Positions 52,538 through 60,067 of a DNA stretch of 64,000 nt are shown one piece after another. This stretch comes from CAZDAW01 sp964503685 (GTDB taxonomy: Bacteria > Chloroflexota > Anaerolineae > Anaerolineales > Anaerolineaceae). The notes beneath the pieces were generated by a model. The model was given only the letters and a program-made list of their open reading frames with translations, ran no database searches and was not told the DNA's origin. The position numbers were made by a program, and so were the translations under genes. How positions within the stretch are numbered: the stretch's first letter is position 1; the number at the start of each line of letters is the position of its first letter. The stretch lies in the NCBI GenBank assembly GCA_964503685.1, contig CAZDAW010000001.1, positions 1 to 64,000 on the forward strand, given 5' to 3'.

Positions 52538-52810
52538 AGCGCATGGCCTTGCGAAAGAAAAACAGGCAAGGTGACGAGGATGAGGGTTCCCCATCGCGGG
52601 GTGGGGTTAACCGGCAAAGCCAGCAGGCTGCCAGTCTGAGGCGCCGGGAAAATCGAAAGATCAGCGGAAGCCCTCCGGGTACAGTTCAAGGTGGATGATG
52701 AACGACCTGCTAAATTCCCTTTTGAAACAATTGAAGGCGGAAACCGGTCATCTTTTGATGGATGAGTTTCCATCGAATTCACCCCTGGAATGGTGTGTCT
52801 CATTCGTTAT
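52538..52810 (+). ncRNA. Candidate glmS ribozyme with enlarged internal domain
   Basis: Motifs of the glmS ribozyme core occur in the right order upstream of glmS: A-GCGC at 52538-52542 (predicted cleavage after A52538), hairpin CCTTGC/GCAAGG (52547-52552, 52566-52571) followed at once by TGACGAGG (52572-52579), then GAGGGTT (52582-52588), ATCGAAAGATC (52652-52662), AGCGG (52663-52667) and GCCCTCCGG (52670-52678), with GAGGG pairing CCCTC. The ATCGA..RGCGG..GCC string mirrors the consensus catalytic core. Between GAGGGTT and ATCGA, where known examples have a few bases, about 63 extra bases form hairpins (CCCC/GGGG at 52589-52601; CCGGC/GCCGG at 52611-52647). The 3' boundary is approximate. 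The ribozyme self-cleaves with glucosamine-6-phosphate and lowers glmS expression. Confidence 0.72.
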
Positions 52811-52879
52811 GCGAGTAGTACGAAGACTCACTTGGGATGAATTATCTTATACTCTGAATACTTTATGGAGGAATACTTC

Positions 52880-54721
52880 ATGTGCGGTATCGTTGGTTAC
52901 ATTGGAGAACGTGACGCAACATCGATTATTTTGAACGGTCTGAAAAAGTTGGAATACCGCGGTTACGATTCGGCGGGCCTGGCAATCCTTGAAAACAGCC
53001 ACATCGAGATCCGGCGGGACGCCGGTAAACTGGAACACCTGGCTTCGCTGGTAGCAACGACCCCACTGCATGGCAAGGTGGGAATCGGACACACCCGCTG
53101 GGCGACTCACGGCGAGCCGAATGCCCGCAACGCTCACCCGCATATCGGCAATACCGGTGACGTTGTGGTGGTGCATAACGGGATCGTGGAAAATTATCTG
53201 GAATTACGCGAAGAACTGGCCGCCGAGGGAGCCGATTTCCATTCCGATACCGATACGGAAACGATTGTCCACCTGGTGGAACGTTACATGGCGGCCAGCG
53301 GCGGGCTGATCGAAGCGGCGCGTCTGGCGCTGCGCCAGCTCAAGGGGGCGCATGGGGTGGTGTTAATGTCGTCTCTGGAACCGGATAAGATCGTGGCGGC
53401 GCGCATCGGCAATGCTGGCGGGGTGGTTGTCGGATTGGGTGAAGGTGAAAATTTCATTGCTTCGGATATACCGGCGATTCTGGAACATACCCGGCGGATG
53501 ATCTTTTTAGAGTCGGGGCAGATGGCGGTGGTTTCGAAGACGGATATCCGCGTGCAGACGCTGGAAGGTAAACCGGTCCAGCCGCAGGTACATTCGGTGG
53601 CCTGGGACCCGGTTTCAGCGGAGAAGGGCGAGTACCGCCACTTTATGCAGAAGGAAATTCACGAGCAGGTGCGCTCGCTGACTGATACGCTGGCGGGACG
53701 GGTCGATTTCGATGAGGGTAAAATCCGCCTGGCGCAGCTCAATTTGACGCCCGAACTGGCGCGACGCATCCAGAAGATCACCATCACGGCTTGCGGGACG
53801 GCGGGACATGCCGGGATGGTAGGCAAGATGTTAATCGAGCGGATAGCCCGGCTTCCGGTGGAAGTGGATATTGCTTCGGAATTTCGCTACCGCGACCCAA
53901 TTGTGGATGAGAACACAGTCGTACTGGCGATCAGCCAGTCGGGCGAAACGGCGGATACCCTGGCGGCGATGGAAGAAGCGCGCAAGAAGGGAGCCGTCCT
54001 GTGGTCAATTGTGAATGCGATCGGCTCGCAAGCGATGCGTATAGCCGATGGATATATCTCGATGCAGACCGGGCCCGAAGTCGGCGTGGCTTCGACCAAG
54101 GCGTTCACCGCGCCGCTGGTTGATCTTTATATGCTGGCAATTTTGCTGGGCGATCTGCGCGGAACGCTCAAGCCGGACGATCGCAAAGCCCTGGTGTCTG
54201 ATTTGCGCCTGATCCCTGATCTGGTCGGACGCTGCCTTGACCGCGAAAACGAGGTGCAGGCCATTGCGCGGGAGTTGAAGTGGATCCGCAACTGCCTGTA
54301 CCTGGGGAGGGGCATTAATATGCCTATTGCTTATGAAGGGGCGCTCAAGCTCAAGGAAATCTCATATATTCACGCCGAGGCTTATCCGGCGGGTGAGATG
54401 AAGCACGGCCCGATTGCCTTGATCGACCGCGATATGCCGGTGGTGGCGTTAGCGCCGCGCGATCCGTGGTATGAAAAGATGATCAGTCAGATCGAGCAGG
54501 CCAAGGCGCGCGGCGGAGCGGTGGTGGCGGTGGCTACCGAGGGCGACGAACGCATCCCAACTCTGGCCGATTACGTGCTGTGGGTGCCTGAAACGCCGTG
54601 GATGCTTTCACCGGTAGCAACGGTGATCCCCCTGCAATTACTGGCGTATTTCATTGCCTCCCTGCGCGGGTTGGATGTTGACCAGCCGCGCAACCTGGCC
54701 AAGAGCGTGACCGTGGAATAA
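52880..54721 (+). CDS. glmS: Glutamine--fructose-6-phosphate aminotransferase (isomerizing)
   Basis: A 613-aa enzyme making glucosamine-6-phosphate, the first step toward UDP-GlcNAc and cell envelope. ATG 52880 is chosen because Cys2, the glutaminase nucleophile, must follow the removed Met (MCGIVGYIG); GGAGG lies at 52866-52870. Class II glutaminase domain 2-230 (GHTRWATHGEPN), then two SIS domains (ACGTAGHAG, ISQSGETADTL, EVGVASTKAFTA) and the C-terminal DQPRNLAKSVTVE. Regulation by the upstream ribozyme is predicted. Confidence 0.97.
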   Translation: MCGIVGYIGERDATSIILNGLKKLEYRGYDSAGLAILENSHIEIRRDAGKLEHLASLVATTPLHGKVGIGHTRWATHGEPNARNAHPHIGNTGDVVVVHNGIVENYLELREELAAEGADFHSDTDTETIVHLVERYMAASGGLIEAARLALRQLKGAHGVVLMSSLEPDKIVAARIGNAGGVVVGLGEGENFIASDIPAILEHTRRMIFLESGQMAVVSKTDIRVQTLEGKPVQPQVHSVAWDPVSAEKGEYRHFMQKEIHEQVRSLTDTLAGRVDFDEGKIRLAQLNLTPELARRIQKITITACGTAGHAGMVGKMLIERIARLPVEVDIASEFRYRDPIVDENTVVLAISQSGETADTLAAMEEARKKGAVLWSIVNAIGSQAMRIADGYISMQTGPEVGVASTKAFTAPLVDLYMLAILLGDLRGTLKPDDRKALVSDLRLIPDLVGRCLDRENEVQAIARELKWIRNCLYLGRGINMPIAYEGALKLKEISYIHAEAYPAGEMKHGPIALIDRDMPVVALAPRDPWYEKMISQIEQAKARGGAVVAVATEGDERIPTLADYVLWVPETPWMLSPVATVIPLQLLAYFIASLRGLDVDQPRNLAKSVTVE

Positions 54722-54974
54722 AACCTGCTTTGGGCGCCTTTCAAAGTGGTATTTGGGAATAATGAGATCACGCGATTATTGAGGACATCACGAGCTGGCT
54801 GTACCGTTGGCGGAGAAGGTTAACAAAAAGAGATCCCAAAGGAATAGAGGGAAAAACCTGCAGACTGCATCGGGTACGCCAACCAATGTGGTGGGGCAGT
54901 ACGAGTGCGGTGATCAGGGTCGTTGCATCTAAATAACGTGAATTCGGGTGTAGAAAAATTTACCCGTTTTTGTC

Positions 54975-55004
54975 ACTGCGAGCCCTCTTTGAGGGCGAAG
55001 CAGT
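54975..55004 (+). repeat. Imperfect palindrome, REP/MITE-like
   Basis: ACTGC (54975-54979) pairs with GCAGT (55000-55004), and CCCTC (54983-54987) with GAGGG (54991-54995). The surrounding wording (TGTCACTGCGAG ... GAAGCAGTCTC) is typical of short palindromic dispersed repeats found in many anaerobe genomes. It stands 40 bases before the repeat shared with 21.05 kb. Confidence 0.5.
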
Positions 55005-55041
55005 CTCTCTTATCCCATGAAAGAGATTGCTTACCCTTCGG

Positions 55042-55068
55042 GTACGATGTCAGTCGCTTAGCGTAGCT
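55042..55068 (+). repeat. Dispersed repeat copy 2
   Basis: It matches 21051-21077 at 25 of 27 positions, with the CGCTTAGCG palindrome conserved. It ends 8 bases before the -35 box of the AOR promoter, so the repeat may have brought or disturbed upstream control sequence (inference). Confidence 0.6.
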
Positions 55069-55076
55069 GCGGTGAT

Positions 55077-55105
55077 TGACTTAACCAAAAAATTATCCTA
55101 CAATA
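55077..55105 (+). promoter_or_regulatory. Promoter of the AOR transcript
   Basis: TTGACT (55077-55082) and TACAAT (55100-55105) are spaced by 17 bases. The predicted start near 55112 leaves a leader of about 308 bases before the AOR ATG, long enough for a riboswitch. Confidence 0.75.
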
Positions 55106-55111
55106 TTTATG

Positions 55112-55283
55112 GATAAGATAATCGATAAAGGTATGGGCGTTTATTTGGTTTAATCCACCTCCGATTCGTTGAATCCCACGTGGATAGACGAACGATACGG
55201 TGGGGGGAGTAATCCCCTTGCCCGCCAGTGCGCAAAGGAGGAAATGATTCGGTTCAGCCGGTCAATTCACTTTTGCGTTTTTT
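55112..55283 (+). ncRNA. Structured leader of AOR gene, riboswitch-like with terminator
   Basis: CCTCC (55158-55162) can pair with GGAGG (55237-55241) and would close a junction with two hairpins: TTCGT/ACGAA (55165-55169, 55188-55192) topped by ATCC/GGAT, and GGTGGG/CCCGCC (55199-55204, 55221-55226) topped by GGGGA/TCCCC-type pairing. The GGAGG bases are also in the 5' arm of the downstream terminator, so the two folds exclude each other. A TTCAGCCG string lies at 55253-55260. Position before a tungsten enzyme makes a molybdenum/tungsten-cofactor riboswitch the leading idea, but I could not match a consensus by eye. A free-standing small RNA ending at the terminator is the alternative. Confidence 0.55.
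55229..55283 (+). terminator. Intrinsic terminator inside the AOR leader
   Basis: CGCAAA (55231-55236) pairs with TTTGCG (55272-55277); the interior GAAATGATTCGG / CCGGTCAATTC extends the stem with a few mismatches. Six T residues (55278-55283) follow. It sits between promoter and gene, 136 bases before the AOR ATG, as expected for attenuation. Confidence 0.7.
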
Positions 55284-55419
55284 AATTTAAATGGGGAACA
55301 AGGATTGACTGGCATTCGGAAAAGGAGGTATAAGCGAAAATTGACCAAAGAAATTGCTTTTCCGTTTTTTCCCGTTTGCGTTTCTAAAGACGATATCTAA
55401 TCTTCAGGAGGATACAAAA

Positions 55420-57177
55420 ATGTGGTTCATTAGGATTAATATGACCAAGCAAACGGCGACGGTTGATCCAGCGCCTGCTGCTTACAAATACCTTGCAGGA
55501 CGAGCGGCTACATCAACACTTGTCGCAGAAGAAGTCCCCCCTTTATGTCATCCCCTTGGCCCAAATAATAAGCTTGTTTTTTCGCCGGGTATTGTTACAG
55601 GGACAAGCGCGCCGACTTCATCGCGCATCTCTGTCGGTGGAAAATCGCCGCTTACAGGCGGCATCAAGGAGGCCAATGCGGGTACTTCCTGGGGCTCCGA
55701 TCTGGCAATGTTGGGGGTAAGGGCTTTAGTCGTGGAGGGAAAACCGGCAGAAAAAGGCAAATATTGGGGCGCTTATGTGACCTGGGATGGCAGCAAGCCT
55801 AAGGTGGAATTCTTTGACGCTACTGAATACAGCGGTAAAATGTTGCCGGATGTTTTTCCCAGCATCTATAAAAAATTTGGTGATAAGGTATCAGTTTGCA
55901 GCGTAGGGACAGTGGGCGAGTTTGGTTACGCTAATTCTGGCGTAGCCTTCAACGATATGGAAAAACGTCCTACGCGCTATGCCGGTCGCGGCGGTTTGGG
56001 CGCTGTGATGGCTTCCAAAGGGTTAAAGTTTATCGTCTTAAATCGTGAGGGCGCTCCTGGAGTGGAGATAGTCGATAAGTCATTATTCGACGAAGGCCGC
56101 AAGAAGATGATCGATGGACTGCACACTCACGCCATTACCAAACCGAAGGGTGGCCTGAATTCCTTTGGGACGGCTGTGTTGATCAACATTTTGAATGAAG
56201 CGGGCGGCTTACCTACCCGCAATTTCTCCAGCGGACGCTTCGAAGGTGCAGCCAAGATTGCCGGTGAGGCGATTTTTGAAGGAGTCAAACAACGCCTGGG
56301 TAAGGAAACGTATAATCATGCCTGCAGTCCCGGTTGTATCATTCAATGCTCCAATACCTGGTATAAAAAAGATGGAACTGAGCATGCGTCCTGTGTTGAA
56401 TATGAATCCGATTGGGCGTTTGGTGCAGACTGCGGAATCGATAGCCTTGACGACATCGCGGAACTGATTCGTTTGTGCAATGCGTATGGTTTGGATACCA
56501 TTGAGACGGGCGTTACGATTGGCGTTGCTATGGAAGCCGGAGTAATTCCGTTCGGCGATGGTAAGGGCGCTATTAATCTTGTGCATGAAATGGGTAAAGG
56601 CTCTCCGCAAGGACGTGTTCTGGGTAGCGGCACCAGCGGCGCCGGGAAAGCATACGGTGTAACCCGAGTGCCTGCCGTCAAGGGACAGGGAATGCCAGCT
56701 TATGAACCACGTGCGGTCAAAGGTATTGGAATTACCTATATGACCAGTACGATGGGCGCCGATCACACTGCCGGGTATACAATCGCTCCAGAAATCCTTG
56801 GCGTTATGGGCAAACAAGACCCACTGAGCCCTGAGGGGAAAGCTGCTTTGAGCCGGGCTTTCCAGGCAACAACTGCCTTCATCGATTCATCTGGTCATTG
56901 CCTGTTTGTCGCCTTTGCTATTCTGGATATTGCTACCGCTTATCAGGGTATGATTGATGAAGCGAATGGCGTGTTGGGCACCAAGTGGACTGCGGATGAT
57001 ATCCTTAAATATGGCGCCGATGTTTTGAAGAAGGAGCGCGCCTTTAACGAAGCTGCCGGTATCGCGAAGGAAGCCGACCGGGCGCCGGAGTTCATGAAAA
57101 CCGAACCTCTGCCCCCGCACAATCAAACCTTCGACGTTCCAGATAGCGCTCTGGATTCCGTTTACGGCGAACTATAA
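55420..57177 (+). CDS. aor: Tungsten-containing aldehyde:ferredoxin oxidoreductase family protein
   Basis: A 585-aa cytosolic enzyme. ATG 55420 follows AGGAGG; an open frame reaches 55354 but lacks an RBS. AOR-family features: IRINMTKQTATVDPAP at the N-terminus, HPLGPNNKLVFSPG, GKSPLTGGIKEANAG near 82-96, iron-sulfur Cys motif CSPGCIIQC near residues 304-312 (CxxxCxxxC spacing), and a late Cys in DSSGHCLF. It binds a bis-pterin tungsten cofactor and one 4Fe-4S cluster. Aldehyde substrate unknown. MoaD-like genes downstream and tupABC nearby support tungsten. Confidence 0.9.
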   Translation: MWFIRINMTKQTATVDPAPAAYKYLAGRAATSTLVAEEVPPLCHPLGPNNKLVFSPGIVTGTSAPTSSRISVGGKSPLTGGIKEANAGTSWGSDLAMLGVRALVVEGKPAEKGKYWGAYVTWDGSKPKVEFFDATEYSGKMLPDVFPSIYKKFGDKVSVCSVGTVGEFGYANSGVAFNDMEKRPTRYAGRGGLGAVMASKGLKFIVLNREGAPGVEIVDKSLFDEGRKKMIDGLHTHAITKPKGGLNSFGTAVLINILNEAGGLPTRNFSSGRFEGAAKIAGEAIFEGVKQRLGKETYNHACSPGCIIQCSNTWYKKDGTEHASCVEYESDWAFGADCGIDSLDDIAELIRLCNAYGLDTIETGVTIGVAMEAGVIPFGDGKGAINLVHEMGKGSPQGRVLGSGTSGAGKAYGVTRVPAVKGQGMPAYEPRAVKGIGITYMTSTMGADHTAGYTIAPEILGVMGKQDPLSPEGKAALSRAFQATTAFIDSSGHCLFVAFAILDIATAYQGMIDEANGVLGTKWTADDILKYGADVLKKERAFNEAAGIAKEADRAPEFMKTEPLPPHNQTFDVPDSALDSVYGEL

Positions 57178-57188
57178 TACTTACTTTT

Positions 57189-57229
57189 AACCGGGTATTT
57201 GCTCCATGTGCTGGGGTAAATACCCGGTT
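57189..57229 (+). terminator. Stem-loop after AOR
   Basis: AACCGGGTATTT (57189-57200) and AAATACCCGGTT (57218-57229) form a perfect 12-bp stem with a 17-base loop, 12 bases after the AOR stop. No T-run follows, so it may be an mRNA 3'-end stabiliser or weak terminator. Confidence 0.6.
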
Positions 57230-57349
57230 AGTTAATTAATCCAAGTTACCGTGGCAATCTCGGATTTTGATGTTGAGACTGCTTTGTCGGGCAAAAAGCG
57301 CTCTTCTCGCAGTAACAAACGCAGAGATGCCTGTAAAGTAGCAACTTGA

Positions 57350-57622
57350 GTTAATTACAATTATTTTGCTATCGATGGAAAGCAGAAACAGGTATCCAGA
57401 TATACACTTGGGAATGTAAGGGACAAATCTTTAGCCGATATCTGGATGTCGGAGGAATATACGCGGTTCCGCAGTGAAGTTAATGCCTATTATTTCCCAT
57501 CATGCCCGGATTGCGACTTGCGCGAAACCTGCGATTTGCGAGAGCGCAACGAGGGTTGTTGGGGCTGGAATCCTTCTTGCGCCGATTGTTTGTGGTCTCA
57601 GGATATTATTCGTTGTCCGTGA
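57350..57622 (+). pseudogene. C-terminal fragment of radical-SAM/SPASM AOR maturase
   Basis: An open frame of 90 codons between stops without a good start. It reads LGNVRDKSLADIWMSEEYTR then a Cys-rich SPASM tail (SCPDCDLRETCDL, EGCWGWNPSCADCLW, ending DIIRCP). This pattern is the C-terminus of radical-SAM maturases encoded next to tungsten oxidoreductases. The radical-SAM barrel and its CxxxCxxC motif are missing; the 170 bases upstream show no matching sequence in any frame. It is therefore a deletion remnant, unless an assembly gap removed the rest. Confidence 0.75.
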
Positions 57623-57628
57623 GGGAAT

Positions 57629-57868
57629 ATGAAAGTCCATGTCAAACTTTTTGCTACACTGGCTCGATTCTCTCCTGGTGGTTTGGCTGGTACACCATTT
57701 GATGTGGATCTTGTCGACGGAGCAACAATTGCAGATTTGGCAGAACAATTGAAATTACCCAAAGACGAGATGAAAGTTTCTTTTGTCAACGCACGGATCC
57801 GAGATTCTGATTGGGTCCTGCAGCCTGATGATGAGGTGGGATTTTTCCCCCCAGTGGGAGGTGGATGA
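57629..57868 (+). CDS. MoaD/ThiS-family sulfur carrier protein
   Basis: A 79-aa ubiquitin-fold protein ending in PPVGGG, so the C-terminal GG needed for adenylation and thiocarboxylation is present. VHVKLFATLARF at the N-terminus and SFVNARIRDSDWVLQPDDEV are typical. Linked to AOR, it probably supplies sulfur for the tungstopterin dithiolene. It starts 6 bases after the maturase fragment. Confidence 0.9.
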   Translation: MKVHVKLFATLARFSPGGLAGTPFDVDLVDGATIADLAEQLKLPKDEMKVSFVNARIRDSDWVLQPDDEVGFFPPVGGG

Positions 57869-57869
57869 A

Positions 57870-58238
57870 ATGAATGACATTGTTGTCGATGTATGGCTTT
57901 ATGGTGAATTGGGACGTTATGGCGGCAATCCTGATGAGACGGTGTATGCCAATATTAAAGTAAAATTGCCAGAAGCGGCGACTATTCGGGATTTATTAGA
58001 TTTCCTGAAAATGCCTACTGAAGAGCGCGGAATTACTTTTATAAACGGCGATTTAAGCGCCATGCCAGGTTTGCAACCAGACCTGACTCATATCTTGCAT
58101 GATGGCGACCGGGTGGCTTTCTTTCACCTGCGCAGTATGTGGCCTTTTCAATACCGGCATGGGGTTGCCATGATTGGCGAGATGGCTGACGCGATGGCAA
58201 AGAGCAAAGATCAAGGCCTTCACCATACTTATAAGTAA
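57870..58238 (+). CDS. MoaD/ThiS-like protein without C-terminal GG
   Basis: A 122-aa protein. ATG 57870 lies 1 base after the preceding stop (GGGAGGTGG upstream); the open frame extends further up inside the MoaD gene. Residues 1-90 resemble the MoaD/ThiS fold (YGELGRYGG, ATIRDLLDFLKMP, HDGDRVAFFHL). Instead of ending in GG it continues about 30 residues (MIGEMADAMAKSKD). It cannot act as a normal sulfur carrier unless processed, so a structural or regulatory partner role is likely. Confidence 0.7.
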   Translation: MNDIVVDVWLYGELGRYGGNPDETVYANIKVKLPEAATIRDLLDFLKMPTEERGITFINGDLSAMPGLQPDLTHILHDGDRVAFFHLRSMWPFQYRHGVAMIGEMADAMAKSKDQGLHHTYK

Positions 58239-58248
58239 GATATTGATC

Positions 58249-59364
58249 TTAATTCTTCCCTTTCGTATCAAGCGATTGAGAAAATTCCTTTCCTGAAATC
58301 AGATGAATGGCGCTGGCTTTAAATACTGCCATGACTTCTTTCCCATTCTCTAAATTCATCTCATCTGCTGATAACCTGGTTACTAAAGCAGTTAATTTGA
58401 AACCAGATTCCAGTTGGACGCGTATAAAGGGGCCGTGGTTTATCATTTGAGTAATTCGACATACCACATGGTTTCGCGCTGTGGATATTGGTATCTCATG
58501 CGTCATATTATATAAAGTAATATCTTCTGGTCGAAGACAAACGTAAACCCGGGTTCCTTTTTCAACATTACCCAGAGCTTCTAATATTGAGTGGTCTGCT
58601 TGTATCTCTAATAATTCTTGATTTTTATTCACCACCAGGCCGGGAATAATGTTATCTACCCCCATGAATTCAGCGACTTGAGGGGTTGCCGGGTGAGAGA
58701 AAATATCTTGCGTATAACTCAACTGGTGAATTCTTCCATCAAAGAGAACCGCTGCACGATCGCCGATTGTTAATGCCTCTTCAAAATCGTGAGTTACATA
58801 GATGCATGTTTGGCTGGTCTTTGAAAATATATTTCGAAGATCATCCAATAGCTCTTGCCGAGTCGGGGTGTCCAGTGAACTGAAAGGTTCATCCATTAAT
58901 ATCAATTCGGTTTCAAGGCAAAATGCCCTCGCCAGACTGACTCGTTGAGCTTCTCCCCCAGAGAGACTTTTGGCGTGTCGTTTAGCGATCGGTAATATGT
59001 GCAATTGGTTCATCCAAAAATGCACTCGTTGCCTGATTTCGTTGTCATCCAAATTTCTAAATTTCAGTCCACAGGCAATATTGTTTTCGACAGTATCATT
59101 CAACAATAATGGAGATTGAAATATAGTGCTCACTTTTCTGCGATAACTCAGATCGGATAAACCTTTAAATTTTGAGAAATTTACTGACCCATGTGCAGGT
59201 TTTTTAAGTCCGGCTGCAACTTGCAGCAGTGTACTTTTCCCTGCACCATTTGGGCCAAGCAGGACCAAAACCTCCCCTTGTTCAACGAACAATTCGGGAA
59301 TATCAAGAATGACTGTATTGTCCATCCGAACGATAATATTGTGCAGTTCAAGAAGAGTTGTCAT
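58249..59364 (-). CDS. tupC: Tungstate/molybdate ABC transporter ATP-binding protein
   Basis: A 371-aa ATPase. Walker A GPNGAGKST near residues 36-44, signature LSGGEAQRVSLARAF near 133-147, Walker B LILMDEP, and a C-terminal TOBE-like domain (about 235-360) that may bind oxyanion. It energises the permease encoded 4 bases upstream. With TupA of tungstate type, the substrate is most likely tungstate. Confidence 0.9.
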   Translation of the reverse strand: MTTLLELHNIIVRMDNTVILDIPELFVEQGEVLVLLGPNGAGKSTLLQVAAGLKKPAHGSVNFSKFKGLSDLSYRRKVSTIFQSPLLLNDTVENNIACGLKFRNLDDNEIRQRVHFWMNQLHILPIAKRHAKSLSGGEAQRVSLARAFCLETELILMDEPFSSLDTPTRQELLDDLRNIFSKTSQTCIYVTHDFEEALTIGDRAAVLFDGRIHQLSYTQDIFSHPATPQVAEFMGVDNIIPGLVVNKNQELLEIQADHSILEALGNVEKGTRVYVCLRPEDITLYNMTHEIPISTARNHVVCRITQMINHGPFIRVQLESGFKLTALVTRLSADEMNLENGKEVMAVFKASAIHLISGKEFSQSLDTKGKN

Positions 59365-59368
59365 CTGG

Positions 59369-60061
59369 CTACTTTCTGTGTTGTTGGATTGTGGTTAAAC
59401 AGAGGTTTACCAGGAATGCGATGACAAGCAAAATAATACTGAGTCCGATGGCAGATGCAAATAATCCGCGACTTGTTTCAAGAACAATTGCGGTCGTGAG
59501 GACACGGGTAGATCCCTCCAAATTGCCTCCAACCATCATGGATGCGCCGACTTCTGAAATAACACTGCCAAAAGCGGCAATTAAGGCAGCAATCAGTGGT
59601 AAACGCGCTTCCTTCCATAACGTCAGGACCATTTGAATATTGGAAGCTCCCAGGCCTAACAATTGAGTCTGTAATTGCGGGTCCAACTGTTGTAAAGCTG
59701 AGAGGGTTAAGCCGGATACCATAGGAAATGCAATCAACACCTGGGCAATAACAATGGCTGTTGGCGTATAGATCAGGTGTAAAAAACCTAAAGGACCATT
59801 TCTCCATAAAAAAATGGATACTATCAGGCCGACTACAACGGGTGGTAATGCCATCCCGGTATTGATTAGACTTATCCAAAATTTTCTGGTAGGAAATTTT
59901 ACCAAAGCGAGAAAAGTACCCAACGGTAATCCCAATATTAGGCTGATCAGGGTTGCCATTCCTGATACTTGTAAAGAAAGCAGGGTGATCTGAATTACTT
60001 CCGGGTCACCCTGTATCAATAATTGAATGGCTTTGAAAATCCCATCAATAATGTTTTGCAT
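59369..60061 (-). CDS. tupB: Tungstate ABC transporter permease
   Basis: A 230-aa membrane protein with about five helices and the EAA-type cytosolic loop LGASNIQMVLTLWKEARLPL near residues 138-157, followed by EVGASMMVGGNLEGSTRV, which is characteristic of TupB/WtpB-like permeases. It lies between tupC and tupA on the minus strand with gaps of 4 and 6 bases. Confidence 0.93.
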   Translation of the reverse strand: MQNIIDGIFKAIQLLIQGDPEVIQITLLSLQVSGMATLISLILGLPLGTFLALVKFPTRKFWISLINTGMALPPVVVGLIVSIFLWRNGPLGFLHLIYTPTAIVIAQVLIAFPMVSGLTLSALQQLDPQLQTQLLGLGASNIQMVLTLWKEARLPLIAALIAAFGSVISEVGASMMVGGNLEGSTRVLTTAIVLETSRGLFASAIGLSIILLVIAFLVNLCLTTIQQHRK

Positions 60062-60067
60062 ATCAAA

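Larger units (their letters stand above)
52235..52879. other. Divergent intergenic region containing glmS promoter and ribozyme
   Basis: This 645-base gap separates the LVIVD-repeat gene from glmS. It contains a -10 box (52464-52469) and a structured RNA region (about 52538-52810) described separately. ORFs across the structured part on either strand show no protein family and are treated as spurious. Confidence 0.7.
54722..55419. other. Intergenic region with repeats, promoter and AOR leader
   Basis: This 698-base gap holds an imperfect palindrome (54975-55004), a dispersed repeat (55042-55068), a promoter (55077-55105), a structured leader (55112-55283) ending in a terminator, and about 135 bases of AT-rich sequence with an AGGAGG RBS before the AOR ATG. 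The first 240 bases show nothing recognisable. Confidence 0.7.

Noticed and set aside
52477..52934. ORFs on both strands across the glmS leader
   Set aside because: They coincide with the ribozyme-like structured region, show no domain, and the plus-strand one overlaps the glmS start out of frame.
54722..54960. tRNA or small RNA after glmS
   Set aside because: I found no cloverleaf, T-loop GTTCRANYC in context, or stable hairpin with T-run.
55354..55419. 22-residue N-terminal extension of AOR
   Set aside because: No RBS at 55354, while AGGAGG precedes ATG 55420, which begins exactly at the family N-terminus.
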